From Lysobacter sp. CFH 32150 (lineage in GTDB: Bacteria > Pseudomonadota > Gammaproteobacteria > Xanthomonadales > Xanthomonadaceae): a stretch of DNA of 64,000 nt. Shown here one piece after another: positions 53,981 to 63,034 of this stretch (its first letter is position 1; the number at the start of each line of letters is the position of its first letter). Under the pieces are notes generated by a model. The model saw only the letters and a program-made list of their open reading frames with translations. It searched no databases and was not told the DNA's origin. The DNA lies in NCBI RefSeq assembly GCF_022758295.1, contig NZ_JALDWJ010000008.1, positions 124,001-188,000 of the forward strand, written 5' to 3'. Both the position numbers and the translations under genes were made by a program.

Positions 53981-54583
53981 ATGCATACCACCGACCTGCC
54001 GGGCGAAGCCCTCGCCACCTTCGCGCAATTGTTCGACGAGGCGCTCGCCGCTGGCGAACCGGACCGTACCGCGATGACCATCGCCACGGCCACGCCCGAC
54101 GCCCGTCCGTCGGCACGCACGGTGCTGCTGAAAGCCTTCGACGCGCGCGGCTTCGTGTTCTACACGCACCTGGACGGCCGCAAGGGCCGCGAGCTGCAGG
54201 CCAATCCGCAGGCCGCGCTGCTGTTCCACTGGCCGCGTGTGCGCCAAGGCGTACAAGTGCGAATCGAAGGTGCCGTCGAGATCGTCGGCGATGCTGAAGC
54301 CGATGCCTACTTCGCTTCGCGTCCGCGCGTCAGCCAGCTCGGCGCCTGGGCGTCGCTGCAGTCGGAAACACTGGAGTCGCGCGAGACGTTCGAACGCCGC
54401 CTCGAGCAATTCACGCAGGAATTCGACGGCAGGGACGTACCGCGTCCGCCGCGCTGGAGTGGCTTCCGCGTCGTCGCCGACATGATCGAGTTCTGGTACG
54501 GCGCGGAATACCGGCTGCATGAGCGCTGGTTGTACGAGCGCGATGCGGACGATGCGTGGTCGAAGCGGATGCTGTATCCATGA
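53981..54583 (+). CDS. pdxH: Pyridoxamine 5'-phosphate oxidase
   Basis: 200 residues. FMN-binding [21 protein letters not shown], the substrate residues in [12 protein letters not shown] and [19 protein letters not shown], and the final ERWLYERD block are typical. It oxidises PNP or PMP to pyridoxal phosphate. A few genes downstream lies yggS, whose product handles PLP homeostasis. ATG 53981 chosen because a longer frame would run into the divergent kinase. Confidence 0.95.
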   Translation: MHTTDLPGEALATFAQLFDEALAAGEPDRTAMTIATATPDARPSARTVLLKAFDARGFVFYTHLDGRKGRELQANPQAALLFHWPRVRQGVQVRIEGAVEIVGDAEADAYFASRPRVSQLGAWASLQSETLESRETFERRLEQFTQEFDGRDVPRPPRWSGFRVVADMIEFWYGAEYRLHERWLYERDADDAWSKRMLYP

Positions 54584-54617
54584 GCAGGCATTCTTCCTGT
54601 GGAAGCGGGGTGTCGGC

Positions 54618-55442
54618 ATGACAGGCCCACGCCGCATCGTCTGCCTCACCGAAGAACCCACCGAGACGCTTTACGCGCTCGGCGAGCAAGACCGCATCGT
54701 CGGCATCAGCGGCTTCACCGTACGACCGGCGACCGCGCGCAAGGAGAAACCCAAGGTCAGCGCGTTCACCAGCGCCAAGATCGGCGAAATTCTGAAGCTC
54801 GAGCCGGACTTCGTCATCGGCTTCTCCGACATCCAGGCGGAGATTGCCAGCGAGTTGATCAAGCGCGGTGTTGAGGTCTGGATCAGCAACCATCGCAGCG
54901 TCGCCGGCATCCTCGATTACATCCGCCGCCTCGGCGCGCTGGTGGGCGCCAGCGACAAAGCCAACGCCTATGCGGACGAGTTGCAGCGTGGCCTCGAGGC
55001 GATCGCCGCCGAAGTGGCGCAACTGCCGCGGCGGCCGAAAGTGTATTTCGAAGAATGGGACGAACCGTTGATCAGCGGCATCCAATGGGTGGCCGAACTC
55101 ATCCGGATCGCCGGAGGCGATGACATCTTCCCGGAACGTGCCGCCGAATCGCTGGCGAAGCAGCGCATCCTCGAAGATCCCGGCGAAGTGATCCGTCGTG
55201 CACCGGACATCATCCTGGGCTCATGGTGCGGTAAGAAATTCCAGTCGGGAAAAGTCGCGGGGCGTCCTGGGTGGGATGCGATCCCGGCGGTGCGTGACGG
55301 CGAGCTGCACGAGATCAAGTCGCCAATCATCCTGCAACCTGGTCCCGCAGCGCTGACGGAGGGCGTGCGCGAGATCGCAGCGATCATCCAGCGATGGTCG
55401 CGCGCACATGCAGGGATCAGCGCGGGAAAAACTCGCGACTGA
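54618..55442 (+). CDS. BtuF-like cobalamin/iron-complex-binding protein without signal peptide
   Basis: 274 residues of the periplasmic-binding-protein type 3 fold (BtuF/FecB): RIVCLTEEPTETLYALGEQDRIVGIS, VIGFSDIQAEIASELIKRG, and FLPxDE-type helix replaced by EEWDEPLISGIQWV. The N-terminus MTGPRRIVCL has no signal peptide, lipobox or anchor, so it may act in the cytoplasm; no permease or ATPase gene accompanies it. The ATG 54618 start is the only one near the domain edge and is 34 bases after pdxH, with GGAAGCGGGG before it. Overlaps the convergent DUF4426 gene by 26 bases. Confidence 0.8.
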   Translation: MTGPRRIVCLTEEPTETLYALGEQDRIVGISGFTVRPATARKEKPKVSAFTSAKIGEILKLEPDFVIGFSDIQAEIASELIKRGVEVWISNHRSVAGILDYIRRLGALVGASDKANAYADELQRGLEAIAAEVAQLPRRPKVYFEEWDEPLISGIQWVAELIRIAGGDDIFPERAAESLAKQRILEDPGEVIRRAPDIILGSWCGKKFQSGKVAGRPGWDAIPAVRDGELHEIKSPIILQPGPAALTEGVREIAAIIQRWSRAHAGISAGKTRD

Positions 55443-55896
55443 ACTGCATCGTCGAACTCGCACCGCCTTCGCGGACGATGGTGAGGTCGAAACGCAGCGT
55501 GTCTGGCAGCGACACGGCCACGGTGCCGACGTAGTCGAGCAGGTCGCCGCTGCGCAACTCGCGCATCGGGATGTCGTGTTTGCCGCCGCGCAGATCGGTC
55601 GCGGTTGCCATGATCTGCGCCGGTAGTGCGGATTCGTTGGCTTCCGGACCCTGGCGTACCGCGACCAGCAGCAACACGGTCCCTTCGTCGCGAACGATGC
55701 CGTATCCGCGGGCGACGGCTTCATTCAGCGTTGATGTCTGCACCACGCTGGCGCGGATGGTGACATCGCCGATGCGGCTGACGGTCTCGTTTGCAGTCGC
55801 TGCGGGGGGCGCAGCGGCTGGTGGCGTCTGTGCGCCACTGCAGGCGGCGACGGCAAGCATGGGTGCGAGCAGGAGACGGCGCATGGGAATTTCCAT
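55417..55896 (-). CDS. DUF4426 lipoprotein
   Basis: 159 residues. A lipoprotein signal (lipobox AVAACSG, near residue 19), an Ala/Pro-rich linker and one DUF4426 beta domain: GDVTIRASVVQTSTLNEAVARGYGI and QFSREFFPR. Function unknown. It is the third gene of a yggS-proC-DUF4426 set common in gammaproteobacteria and overlaps proC by one base. Confidence 0.85.
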   Translation of the reverse strand: MEIPMRRLLLAPMLAVAACSGAQTPPAAAPPAATANETVSRIGDVTIRASVVQTSTLNEAVARGYGIVRDEGTVLLLVAVRQGPEANESALPAQIMATATDLRGGKHDIPMRELRSGDLLDYVGTVAVSLPDTLRFDLTIVREGGASSTMQFSREFFPR

Positions 55897-56720
55897 CAGT
55901 CGTTGGCGGCGGAAAGTTGCTTGCCGCGCTCGGTTGCGGCGTGGATCGCGCGCGCGACCAGTTCACGGAAACCGCCGGCTTCGAAGGTTTCGATCGCGGC
56001 CTGGGTAGTGCCGCCGGGTGAAGTGACGCGCCGGCGCAATTCGACTGGCTGTTCGTCGCCTTCGGTGAGCATGCGTGCAGCGCCGAGGACGGTCTGCAAG
56101 GCCAGCGTGCGCGCAGCGGCGGCGGGCAGCCCTTCGGCCTCGCCGGCGGCCTGCATCGCTTCGGCCAGCAGGAATACGTAAGCCGGGCCGCTACCGGATA
56201 GCGCGGTCACCGCGTCCATCTGTGCTTCGTCGGCAATCCACACGGTCTTGCCGGCGGACGACAGCAGCGCTTCGGCACGTTCGCGACCGGCGGAATCGAC
56301 ACGCGTGTTGGCGAACAGCCCAGTCACGCCGGCGCCGAGCAGGGCGGGCGTGTTTGGCATCGTCCGCACCACGGGGACGTTGCCGCCGAGCCAACGATCG
56401 AGTTGCGCCGAAGTGATGCCGGCGGCGATCGACACGACTAGTGGTAGGTTCGACTGTGCGGATCCAGCCAGCGTCTCGCATACCGCGTGCAGGACCTGCG
56501 GCTTCACCGCCAGGACCCACGCACTGGCGCCGGCGACGGCCTCGGTGCTCTCAGCGAAAGTGTGGATGCTGAAGTCGCGCTCCAATGCCGCGCGCAATTC
56601 TGCAACCGGTTCGGCGACGCGGATGTTCTCCGCGGGACAACCGGCCGCGATCAATCCGCCGATCAGGCTGCGCGCCATGTTGCCGCCACCGATGAAGGCA
56701 ATGGTGTCCGTCTTGCTCAT
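55896..56720 (-). CDS. proC: Pyrroline-5-carboxylate reductase
   Basis: 274 residues. Dinucleotide fold FIGGGNMARSLIGGLIAAG at the N-terminus, VLAVKPQVL, the VVRTMPNTPALLGAGVTG loop and the C-terminal dimerisation signature DAVTALSGSGPAYVFLLAEAM. It reduces pyrroline-5-carboxylate to proline. It overlaps yggS by 4 bases and DUF4426 by one, so one transcript is likely. Confidence 0.96.
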   Translation of the reverse strand: MSKTDTIAFIGGGNMARSLIGGLIAAGCPAENIRVAEPVAELRAALERDFSIHTFAESTEAVAGASAWVLAVKPQVLHAVCETLAGSAQSNLPLVVSIAAGITSAQLDRWLGGNVPVVRTMPNTPALLGAGVTGLFANTRVDSAGRERAEALLSSAGKTVWIADEAQMDAVTALSGSGPAYVFLLAEAMQAAGEAEGLPAAAARTLALQTVLGAARMLTEGDEQPVELRRRVTSPGGTTQAAIETFEAGGFRELVARAIHAATERGKQLSAAND

Positions 56721-57427
56721 GTGGTCTCCGGTTTGCGTGGCCTTGCGCCGAACAGCGCCGTGCCGACCCGCACCATCGTCGCACCTTCGGCAATGGCGAG
56801 TTCGTAGTCGTCGCTCATGCCCATCGACAAAGTGTCGGCTTGCGGGTGCTGCGCAGCGAGGGTGTCGAAGAGTGTCTTCATCCGGTGGAAGGCGTCACGG
56901 CGTCGTTCGGGATCCGGCAGCGGCGCGGGAATCGCCATCAGCCCCCGCAGCACCAGTCGCGGTTCGGCAGCGATCGCAGCGGCCAGTGCCGGCACATCCT
57001 CGGGCTGGCAGCCGTGCTTGCTGGCTTCGTCGTCGATGTTGACCTGGATGAGCACATTCAGCGGGGGCGAACCGGCCGGACGGTACCGGGCCAGGGCGGT
57101 GACCAGCTTGCCCCGGTCGACGGTCTGTACCCAGTCGAACAGGGTGGCGGCTTCGCGGGCCTTGTTCGATTGCAGGTGGCCGATCAGATGCCATTCCAGG
57201 CCCGGCTGTGCCAGCAGCGCTTGCTTGCCTGCAGCTTCCTGGACGTAGTTTTCGCCGAACGCACGCTGCCCGAGTGCGGCCAATTCCGCGATGGCCGCAG
57301 CGGGCTGGGTTTTGCTGACCGCAAGCAGCCGCGGACGTGGCCGCCCGACGCGCTTTGCCACGTTATCAAGTCGTTGAAGGACCTCATGCATGGCGTGTGT
57401 GAGCACGTCGTCGCATCTGTCTGACAT
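56717..57427 (-). CDS. yggS: PLP homeostasis protein YggS
   Basis: 236 residues from ATG 57427 (ATG 57457 and 57391 are alternatives; no ribosome site decides). The PLP Lys is in RLLAVSKTQPAAAI, with FGENYVQEA, WHLIGHLQSNKA and LSMGMSDDYELAIAEGATMVRVGTALFG as diagnostic blocks. It binds PLP without enzyme activity and buffers free cofactor; upstream pdxH makes PLP. Divergent from pilT. Confidence 0.95.
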   Translation of the reverse strand: MSDRCDDVLTHAMHEVLQRLDNVAKRVGRPRPRLLAVSKTQPAAAIAELAALGQRAFGENYVQEAAGKQALLAQPGLEWHLIGHLQSNKAREAATLFDWVQTVDRGKLVTALARYRPAGSPPLNVLIQVNIDDEASKHGCQPEDVPALAAAIAAEPRLVLRGLMAIPAPLPDPERRRDAFHRMKTLFDTLAAQHPQADTLSMGMSDDYELAIAEGATMVRVGTALFGARPRKPETT

Positions 57428-57432
57428 TGCGG

Positions 57433-57460
57433 TTGACACCCGGAGCGGGGCGTCCATACT
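57433..57460 (+). promoter_or_regulatory. pilT promoter
   Basis: TTGACA (57433-57438), 16-bp spacer, CATACT (57455-57460). It lies 60 bases before pilT, in the short divergent spacer with yggS. A clear AGGGGAG Shine-Dalgarno (57507-57513) follows. Confidence 0.6.
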
Positions 57461-57519
57461 GCCCGCGGAGTGCCTATCGTTCCAGTTTGAATTCAGTTTG
57501 CAGTGCAGGGGAGCACGCG

Positions 57520-58557
57520 ATGGATATCGCCGAACTACTGGCGTTTTCGGTCAAGAACAAGGCCTCGGACTTGCATCTGTCGGCAGGCTTGCCGCCGATG
57601 ATCCGGGTCGACGGCGACGTCCGGCGGATCAATATCCCGGCACTCGACCACAAACAGGTGCATGCGCTGGTCTACGACATCATGTCGGACAAGCAGCGGC
57701 GCGACTACGAGGAATTCCTCGAGGTCGACTTCTCCTTCGAGATTCCGGGCCTGGCCCGCTTCCGCGTCAACGCGTTCAACCAGAACCGTGGCGCCGGCGC
57801 GGTGTTCCGTACCGTGCCCTCGGAAGTGTGGACGCTGGAAGACCTCGGCTGCCCGCGCATCTTCAAGGAACTGATCGAGCAGCCGCAGGGCCTGATCCTG
57901 GTCACCGGCCCGACCGGTTCCGGCAAGTCCACCACGCTCGCGGCGATGGTCGACCACGTCAACAAGACCGAATACGGCCACATCCTCTCGGTCGAAGATC
58001 CGATCGAATTCGTGCACACCTCGCAGAAGTGCCTGATCAACCAGCGCGAAGTGCACCGTGACACCCATGGCTTCAACGAGGCGCTGCGCTCGGCGCTGCG
58101 TGAAGACCCCGACTACATCCTGGTCGGCGAAATGCGCGACCTCGAGACGATCCGCCTGGCGCTGACCGCCGCGGAAACGGGCCACCTGGTGTTTGCCACC
58201 CTGCACACCAGCTCGGCGGCCAAGACCATCGACCGCATCATCGACGTGTTCCCCGCCGGCGAGAAGCCGATGGTGCGTTCGATGCTGTCGGAATCGTTGC
58301 GCGCGGTGATCTCGCAGGCCTTGTTGAAGAAGGTCGGCGGCGGTCGTACGGCAGCGTGGGAAATCATGGTCGGCATCCCGGCGATCCGTAACCTGATCCG
58401 CGAGGACAAGGTCGCGCAGATGTATTCGGCCATCCAGACCGGCCAGAACGCCGGCATGATGACCCTCGACCAGCACCTGCAGGACCTGGTGAAGCGCGGC
58501 ATGGTCACGCGCCAGCACGCCAGGGACTACGCCAAGGACAAGCGTTTGTTCGAATGA
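57520..58557 (+). CDS. pilT: Type IV pilus retraction ATPase PilT
   Basis: 345 residues, standard PilT size. N-terminal LLAFSVKNKASDLHLSAG, Walker A LVTGPTGSGKSTTLAAMV near residue 132, Asp and His boxes (SVEDPIEFVHTSQ, ATLHTSSAAKTIDRII) and Walker B YILVGEMRDLETI. The hexamer disassembles pili at the inner membrane, driving twitching. Followed by pilU after 82 bases. AGGGGAG (57507-57513) fixes the ATG. Confidence 0.97.
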   Translation: MDIAELLAFSVKNKASDLHLSAGLPPMIRVDGDVRRINIPALDHKQVHALVYDIMSDKQRRDYEEFLEVDFSFEIPGLARFRVNAFNQNRGAGAVFRTVPSEVWTLEDLGCPRIFKELIEQPQGLILVTGPTGSGKSTTLAAMVDHVNKTEYGHILSVEDPIEFVHTSQKCLINQREVHRDTHGFNEALRSALREDPDYILVGEMRDLETIRLALTAAETGHLVFATLHTSSAAKTIDRIIDVFPAGEKPMVRSMLSESLRAVISQALLKKVGGGRTAAWEIMVGIPAIRNLIREDKVAQMYSAIQTGQNAGMMTLDQHLQDLVKRGMVTRQHARDYAKDKRLFE

Positions 58558-58639
58558 TCCACTTCCAGTCATCCCGACACCACTGCGTTCGGCATGACAA
58601 TGTCATGAATTCCGGTTCACGCATTCCCGGAGCAACGCC

Positions 58640-59770
58640 ATGAGCAGCATCGACTTCACCTCCTTCCTCAAGCTGATGGCGCATCAGAAGGCGTCGGACT
58701 TGTTCATCACCGCCGGCATGCCGCCGTCGATGAAGGTCCACGGCAAGATCTCGCCGATCACGCAGAACCCGCTCACGCCGCAACAGAGCCGCGACCTCGT
58801 CCTCAACGTGATGACGCCGCAGCAGCGCGAAGAGTTCGAAAAGACCCACGAGTGCAACTTCGCCATTGGCGTGTCCGGCGTCGGCCGCTTCCGCGTGTCG
58901 TGCTTCTACCAGCGCAACCAGGTCGGCATGGTGCTGCGCCGGATCGAGACCAAGATCCCGACGGTCGAAGAGCTGAACCTGCCGCCGATCATCAAGACGC
59001 TGGCGATGACCAAGCGCGGGATCATCATTTTCGTCGGCGCGACCGGTACCGGTAAGTCGACCTCGCTGGCGGCGATGATCGGCTACCGCAACCAGAATTC
59101 GACCGGCCACATCATCACCATCGAAGACCCGATCGAATTCGTGCACAAGCACGAAGGCTGCATCATCACCCAGCGTGAAGTCGGCATCGATACCGACAAC
59201 TGGGAAAACGCGCTGAAGAACACCCTGCGCCAGGCGCCGGACGTGATCATGATCGGCGAAGTGCGTACCCGCGAAGGCATGGACCACGCCATCGCCTTCG
59301 CCGAAACCGGCCACCTGGTGCTGTGCACCCTGCACGCCAACAACGCCAACCAGGCGATGGACCGCGTCATCAACTTCTTCCCGGAAGACCGTCGTGGCCA
59401 GCTGCTGATGGACTTGTCGCTGAACCTCAAGGGCGTGGTCGCGCAGCAGCTGATCCCGACCCCGGACGGCAAGAGCCGTCGCGTCGCCATGGAAATCCTG
59501 CTCGGCACCCCGCTGATCCAGGACTACATCCGCGACGGCGAGATCCACAAGATCAAGGAAGTGATGAAGGAATCCACCAACCTCGGCATGAAGACTTTCG
59601 ACCAGAGCCTGTTCGAGCTGTACCAGGCGGGTGAAATCTCCTACGAGGACGCGCTGCGCTACGCCGACTCCGCCAATGAAGTGCGCCTGCGCATCAAGCT
59701 GGCGCAGGGCGGCGACGCTCGCACGCTGGCGCAGGGGCTGGACGGGGTCGAGGTCGCGGAAGCGCGCTGA
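58640..59770 (+). CDS. pilU: PilT-dependent retraction ATPase PilU
   Basis: 376 residues with Walker A FVGATGTGKSTSLAAMIG near residue 132, Asp box ITIEDPIEFVHKHEG, Walker B VIMIGEVRTREGMDHA, and His box CTLHANNANQAMDRVI. Homologous to PilT, and the KVHGKISPI start plus a longer tail (residues 345-376) mark it as PilU. It helps PilT generate force. Ends in a hairpin before repeat element C. Confidence 0.96.
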   Translation: MSSIDFTSFLKLMAHQKASDLFITAGMPPSMKVHGKISPITQNPLTPQQSRDLVLNVMTPQQREEFEKTHECNFAIGVSGVGRFRVSCFYQRNQVGMVLRRIETKIPTVEELNLPPIIKTLAMTKRGIIIFVGATGTGKSTSLAAMIGYRNQNSTGHIITIEDPIEFVHKHEGCIITQREVGIDTDNWENALKNTLRQAPDVIMIGEVRTREGMDHAIAFAETGHLVLCTLHANNANQAMDRVINFFPEDRRGQLLMDLSLNLKGVVAQQLIPTPDGKSRRVAMEILLGTPLIQDYIRDGEIHKIKEVMKESTNLGMKTFDQSLFELYQAGEISYEDALRYADSANEVRLRIKLAQGGDARTLAQGLDGVEVAEAR

Positions 59771-59791
59771 CTTTCCAGCTCTAGCTGTTCG

Positions 59792-59823
59792 CGAAGGGGC
59801 GTTCGACGCCCCTTCGTCATTTC
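59792..59823 (+). terminator. Terminator of pilT-pilU
   Basis: CGAAGGGGCGT (59792-59802) and its exact complement (59806-59816) with a three-base loop, followed by TCATTTC. The stem is strong, the T-run weak. It ends 20 bases before repeat element C. Confidence 0.65.
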
Positions 59824-59843
59824 TGCACGACGTCCCGGGCGGT

Positions 59844-60129
59844 GGGCCTGTTAACGCTCTCCGAACAGGCCGCGTTGCTCTTCCGTGGCCGCCAGAGCCT
59901 GCCCCTGCGAAAGCAGGGTGGTGTTGCGCGACGCAGCGTCTTGCTGCCTGCAAGGTCATGGCGCGCGGCGCCGCATGGTGGCCACTGAGGAGCAACCCGA
60001 AGGGCCGGGCCTGAGGACGCGCGATGCCGCGTCATCGTTCGGTTGCGTATCGACATACGCGCCCTCGTTCTTCCTTGCCTCGCACGCCCTCAGGCCGGCG
60101 CGACCTGTTCGGAGAGCGTTAACAGGCCC
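59844..60129. repeat. Full cloverleaf intergenic repeat (copy C)
   Basis: 286 bases in the opposite orientation to copy B. Terminal inverted repeats of 31 bp (59844-59874 and 60099-60129; one G-T mismatch), arm 2 (GTTGCTCTTCCGTGGCC and its near-complement GGCCACTGAGGAGCAAC), then arm 1 (GGCCTGAGGACGC to CCCTCAGGCC) with an inner CGTAT-CGAC-ATACG hairpin. Outer stems differ from copy B by four paired changes. It ends 12 bases before the algH start, so it lies in that gene's leader. Confidence 0.92.
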
Positions 60130-60141
60130 TAGAATGGCGCC

Positions 60142-60708
60142 ATGCAGGACTCCGCCACTCCGCTCGCCAGCCGGCTGCTGATCGCGCTGCCGGCATTGGT
60201 CGACCCGCACTTCGCCCGCAGCGTGGCGTTGATCTGCCAGCACGATGACGAAGGTGCCATGGGCGTCGTGGTCAATCGCGCCTCCGAGTACACCCTGGGC
60301 GACGTACTGCAGCAGATGGGGATCGCCAGCGACGACGAGAAACTGCGTTCTCAAATCGTGCTCGCCGGTGGCCCGGTGCATCCGGAGCGCGGCTTCGTCC
60401 TGCATGACGGCGACCGCGGCTGGGATTCCACGCTCGCGGTCGCCGACAACCTGTACCTGACCACGTCGCGCGACATCCTCGAAGCGATGGCCCGCGGCGA
60501 GGGGCCGTTGCACGCGGTCATCGCGCTCGGTTGTGCCGGTTGGGGCGCAGGGCAGCTCGAACAGGAACTGACCGAAGACAGCTGGCTGACCGTGCCGGCC
60601 GATGCGGACCTGCTGTTCACGCTGCCCTTGGACGCGCGCTGGCAGGCAGCGGCCGGCAAGATCGGCGTCGACCTGGTGAACATGACCGACTACAGCGGCC
60701 ACGCATGA
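60142..60708 (+). CDS. algH: AlgH/YqgE family protein
   Basis: 188 residues of the YqgE/AlgH family: [26 protein letters not shown] at the N-terminus, [16 protein letters not shown] and [17 protein letters not shown]. Function uncertain; in Pseudomonas the name comes from alginate regulation, but the fold suggests a cytoplasmic binding protein. It starts the algH-ruvX-pyrB operon with 4-nt overlaps. No strong SD; the leader comes from repeat element C. Confidence 0.9.
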   Translation: MQDSATPLASRLLIALPALVDPHFARSVALICQHDDEGAMGVVVNRASEYTLGDVLQQMGIASDDEKLRSQIVLAGGPVHPERGFVLHDGDRGWDSTLAVADNLYLTTSRDILEAMARGEGPLHAVIALGCAGWGAGQLEQELTEDSWLTVPADADLLFTLPLDARWQAAAGKIGVDLVNMTDYSGHA

Positions 60709-61214
60709 ATCCTGCTCCGACCAAGCATGCCCTGATCAAGCGCGATGGCACCGTGCTCGGCTTCGATGTCGGCGCGCGTCGCATCGGCGTCGCGGTCGGC
60801 AGTGCCTTCGGTCATGGCGCGCGCGCACTGGCAGTGATCGACGTCCACGCGCAGGGTCCCGATTGGACCGCGATCGACCGCCTGCGTGCCGAATGGCGCC
60901 CGGACGGGTTGGTGGTCGGAGATCCCATGACCCTCGACGGCGGCGACCAACCGGCCCGCAAGACCGCGCATGCCTTCGCACGCGAACTGCACTCGCGTTA
61001 CAAACTTCCCGTCGTGCTGGTCGACGAACGCGCCAGCTCGATCGAAGCGGCACAGCGTTTCGCCAGCGATCGGGCCGAAGGCCGCAAGAAGCGCCGCGAC
61101 GCCGCCGCGCTGGACGCGGTCGCCGCGGCGGTGATCGTCGAGCGCTGGCTCGCCGCGCCACAGGACGCCATGGACATCGATGCCATCAACAGCAGGGAGC
61201 AACCCAACGCATGA
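60705..61214 (+). CDS. ruvX: RuvX/YqgF holliday-junction resolvase-like nuclease
   Basis: 169 residues with the RNase H fold: [16 protein letters not shown], the [10 protein letters not shown] segment, [10 protein letters not shown], and the late [15 protein letters not shown] helix with Asp residues. Members process 16S rRNA precursor or resolve junctions. Overlaps algH (ATGA) and pyrB. A C-terminal tail of about 17 residues follows. Confidence 0.92.
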   Translation: MNPAPTKHALIKRDGTVLGFDVGARRIGVAVGSAFGHGARALAVIDVHAQGPDWTAIDRLRAEWRPDGLVVGDPMTLDGGDQPARKTAHAFARELHSRYKLPVVLVDERASSIEAAQRFASDRAEGRKKRRDAAALDAVAAAVIVERWLAAPQDAMDIDAINSREQPNA

Positions 61215-62161
61215 GCGACGCGCAACTCGACGGCGAAGGTCGCCTGCGTCACTTCCTCACCCTCGAAGGCCTGCCGCGCGACATGTTGGTGCGGCTGCTG
61301 GAGCGTGCGGAGCAATTGCGCAAGCCGGCGCTGGGTGGCGCCGTACTGCGCGACACGCTCGCAGGCCAGACCGTGTGCACGCTGTTCTTCGAACCGTCCA
61401 CGCGCACGCGTTCGAGTTTCCAGTTGGCGGCGCAGCGGCTCGGTGCCGACATCCTCAACTTCGATGCTTCAACCTCGTCCACCACCAAGGGCGAGACCGC
61501 GACCGACACATTGAAGAACCTCGAAGCGATGGGCGTGCAGGGCTTTGTCGTCCGCCACAAGGAAGATGGTGCCGTCGCCGCACTCGCCGCCGCGGCCAAG
61601 CCCGACACCGCATTGATCAACGCCGGCGATGGTCGCAGCGCGCACCCGACTCAGGGCCTGCTCGACATGCTCACGCTGCGCCAGGCCAAGGGCGACGACT
61701 TCTCGAAGTTGAAGGTGCTGATCGTCGGCGACGTCAGGCATTCGCGCGTCGCCCGTTCCGACCTGCATGCGTTGCGTACGCTCGGCACCGGCGAAATCCG
61801 CGTCTGCGGCCCGCAATCGCTGTTGCCCGATGACGCTACCCTTGCAGGCTGCACGGTCACGCAGGATTTCGATGCCGCACTGGCCGGCGTCGATGCCGTG
61901 ATGATGCTGCGCCTGCAGCGCGAGCGCATGGAAGAAGGCCTCATCACTTCGCTGGCCGACTACCACCGCGATTACGGCCTCGGCACCGAACGCCTGCGCC
62001 GCGCCGCACCCGATGCGGTGGTGCTGCACCCGGGCCCGATGAACCGTGGCGTCGAAATCGATGATGCCGTCGCCGATGGCCCGCAGTCGCTGATCCTGCA
62101 ACAGGTCGGCAATGGCGTCGCGGTGCGCATGGCGGTACTGGAAGCATTGCTGCGCCGCTGA
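61211..62161 (+). CDS. pyrB: Aspartate carbamoyltransferase catalytic chain
   Basis: 316 residues. Carbamoyl-phosphate signature FFEPSTRTRSSFQLAA near residue 58, HPTQGLLDML, and LHPGPMNRGVEID at the end. It forms carbamoyl-aspartate in pyrimidine synthesis. No pyrI gene follows; the next gene is convergent. The ATG overlaps the ruvX stop by 4 bases. Confidence 0.97.
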   Translation: MSDAQLDGEGRLRHFLTLEGLPRDMLVRLLERAEQLRKPALGGAVLRDTLAGQTVCTLFFEPSTRTRSSFQLAAQRLGADILNFDASTSSTTKGETATDTLKNLEAMGVQGFVVRHKEDGAVAALAAAAKPDTALINAGDGRSAHPTQGLLDMLTLRQAKGDDFSKLKVLIVGDVRHSRVARSDLHALRTLGTGEIRVCGPQSLLPDDATLAGCTVTQDFDAALAGVDAVMMLRLQRERMEEGLITSLADYHRDYGLGTERLRRAAPDAVVLHPGPMNRGVEIDDAVADGPQSLILQQVGNGVAVRMAVLEALLRR

Positions 62162-62195
62162 TGCTGCGCCCGGCGCGCAGGCCCCGATGGCACTG

Positions 62196-63005
62196 TCAGC
62201 GTCGCCGCTGGGCGAACAGCCACTCCCACAATTCCGGCGTCGCATAAGCCGGGTCCCAGGCATTGTGGTTGGCGTCCGGGAACTCCGTGTAGCGGGCGGG
62301 CGCGTCCGCGGCCTGCAGTGCTGCGTACATGCGCCGGGATTGCAGAGGGTCGACCACGTCGTCCCGAGCGCCGTGGAATAACCACACGGGGACCTTCGCG
62401 AGGCGTCGCGCAACGGTATCGAAAGGATCGGTGTCGCTTTCCACCGCGATCACGTGCAAGTCGGAGGCGGGGCGTGGTGCAGTGATGCCGCCACACACCG
62501 GGACCAGCGCCGCGAATCGCGTGGGCTGCATCAATGCCAGCTCCCAGGCGCCATAGCCGCCGCGTGACATCCCGGTCAGGTAGGTGCGACCCGGGTCGCC
62601 ATTGAATTCGCGGCTCGCGGCGTCGAGCGTTGCCAATGCCATGCGCGCCGTGGCGGCGTCCCACGATGCATTCTCCGGAGACTGCGGAAACACGACGATC
62701 GCCGGGAACGTGGCCATCCGCTTCTTCAGATAGGGACCCAGTCCCACGGCAGTCTGTTTCCTGTTGTCGTCGCCGCGTTCACCCGAACCGTGCAGGAACA
62801 GGATCACGGGTGGTCGTCGTCCCGCGGCTGCCTGCGAGGGGACGAAGACCTGGTAGCGATGGATGGCGCCGTCCATCGAGATTTCACGGTCGACGAACTC
62901 GCCGATGGTTCCGCGCATCGGCGTGTGTTGGCAGGACAGCATCATGAGGCAGGCGACGGCCAGCAGGAATTTCGCGAATGGATGACAGAAGCGTGCGTTC
63001 GGCAT
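62196..63005 (-). CDS. Lipoprotein esterase / hydrolase, depolymerase-like alpha/beta fold
   Basis: 269 residues from ATG 63005. Lipobox LMMLSC near residue 25. The alpha/beta-hydrolase nucleophile is TGMSRGGYGAWELAL (Ser near 145), the oxyanion motif LFLHGSGERGDDN, acid and base in GARDDVVDP and DANHNAWDP. The layout matches LpqC/feruloyl-esterase or PHB-depolymerase-like proteins at the cell surface. Substrate unknown. mgtE lies upstream on the same strand, 29 bases away. Confidence 0.85.
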   Translation of the reverse strand: MPNARFCHPFAKFLLAVACLMMLSCQHTPMRGTIGEFVDREISMDGAIHRYQVFVPSQAAAGRRPPVILFLHGSGERGDDNRKQTAVGLGPYLKKRMATFPAIVVFPQSPENASWDAATARMALATLDAASREFNGDPGRTYLTGMSRGGYGAWELALMQPTRFAALVPVCGGITAPRPASDLHVIAVESDTDPFDTVARRLAKVPVWLFHGARDDVVDPLQSRRMYAALQAADAPARYTEFPDANHNAWDPAYATPELWEWLFAQRRR

Positions 63006-63034
63006 CGAAGGTATCCGGATGCTGTCCACCGTGC

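Noticed and set aside
58505-59995. 496-codon minus-strand frame over pilU
   Set aside because: Antisense shadow of a strongly supported ATPase gene.
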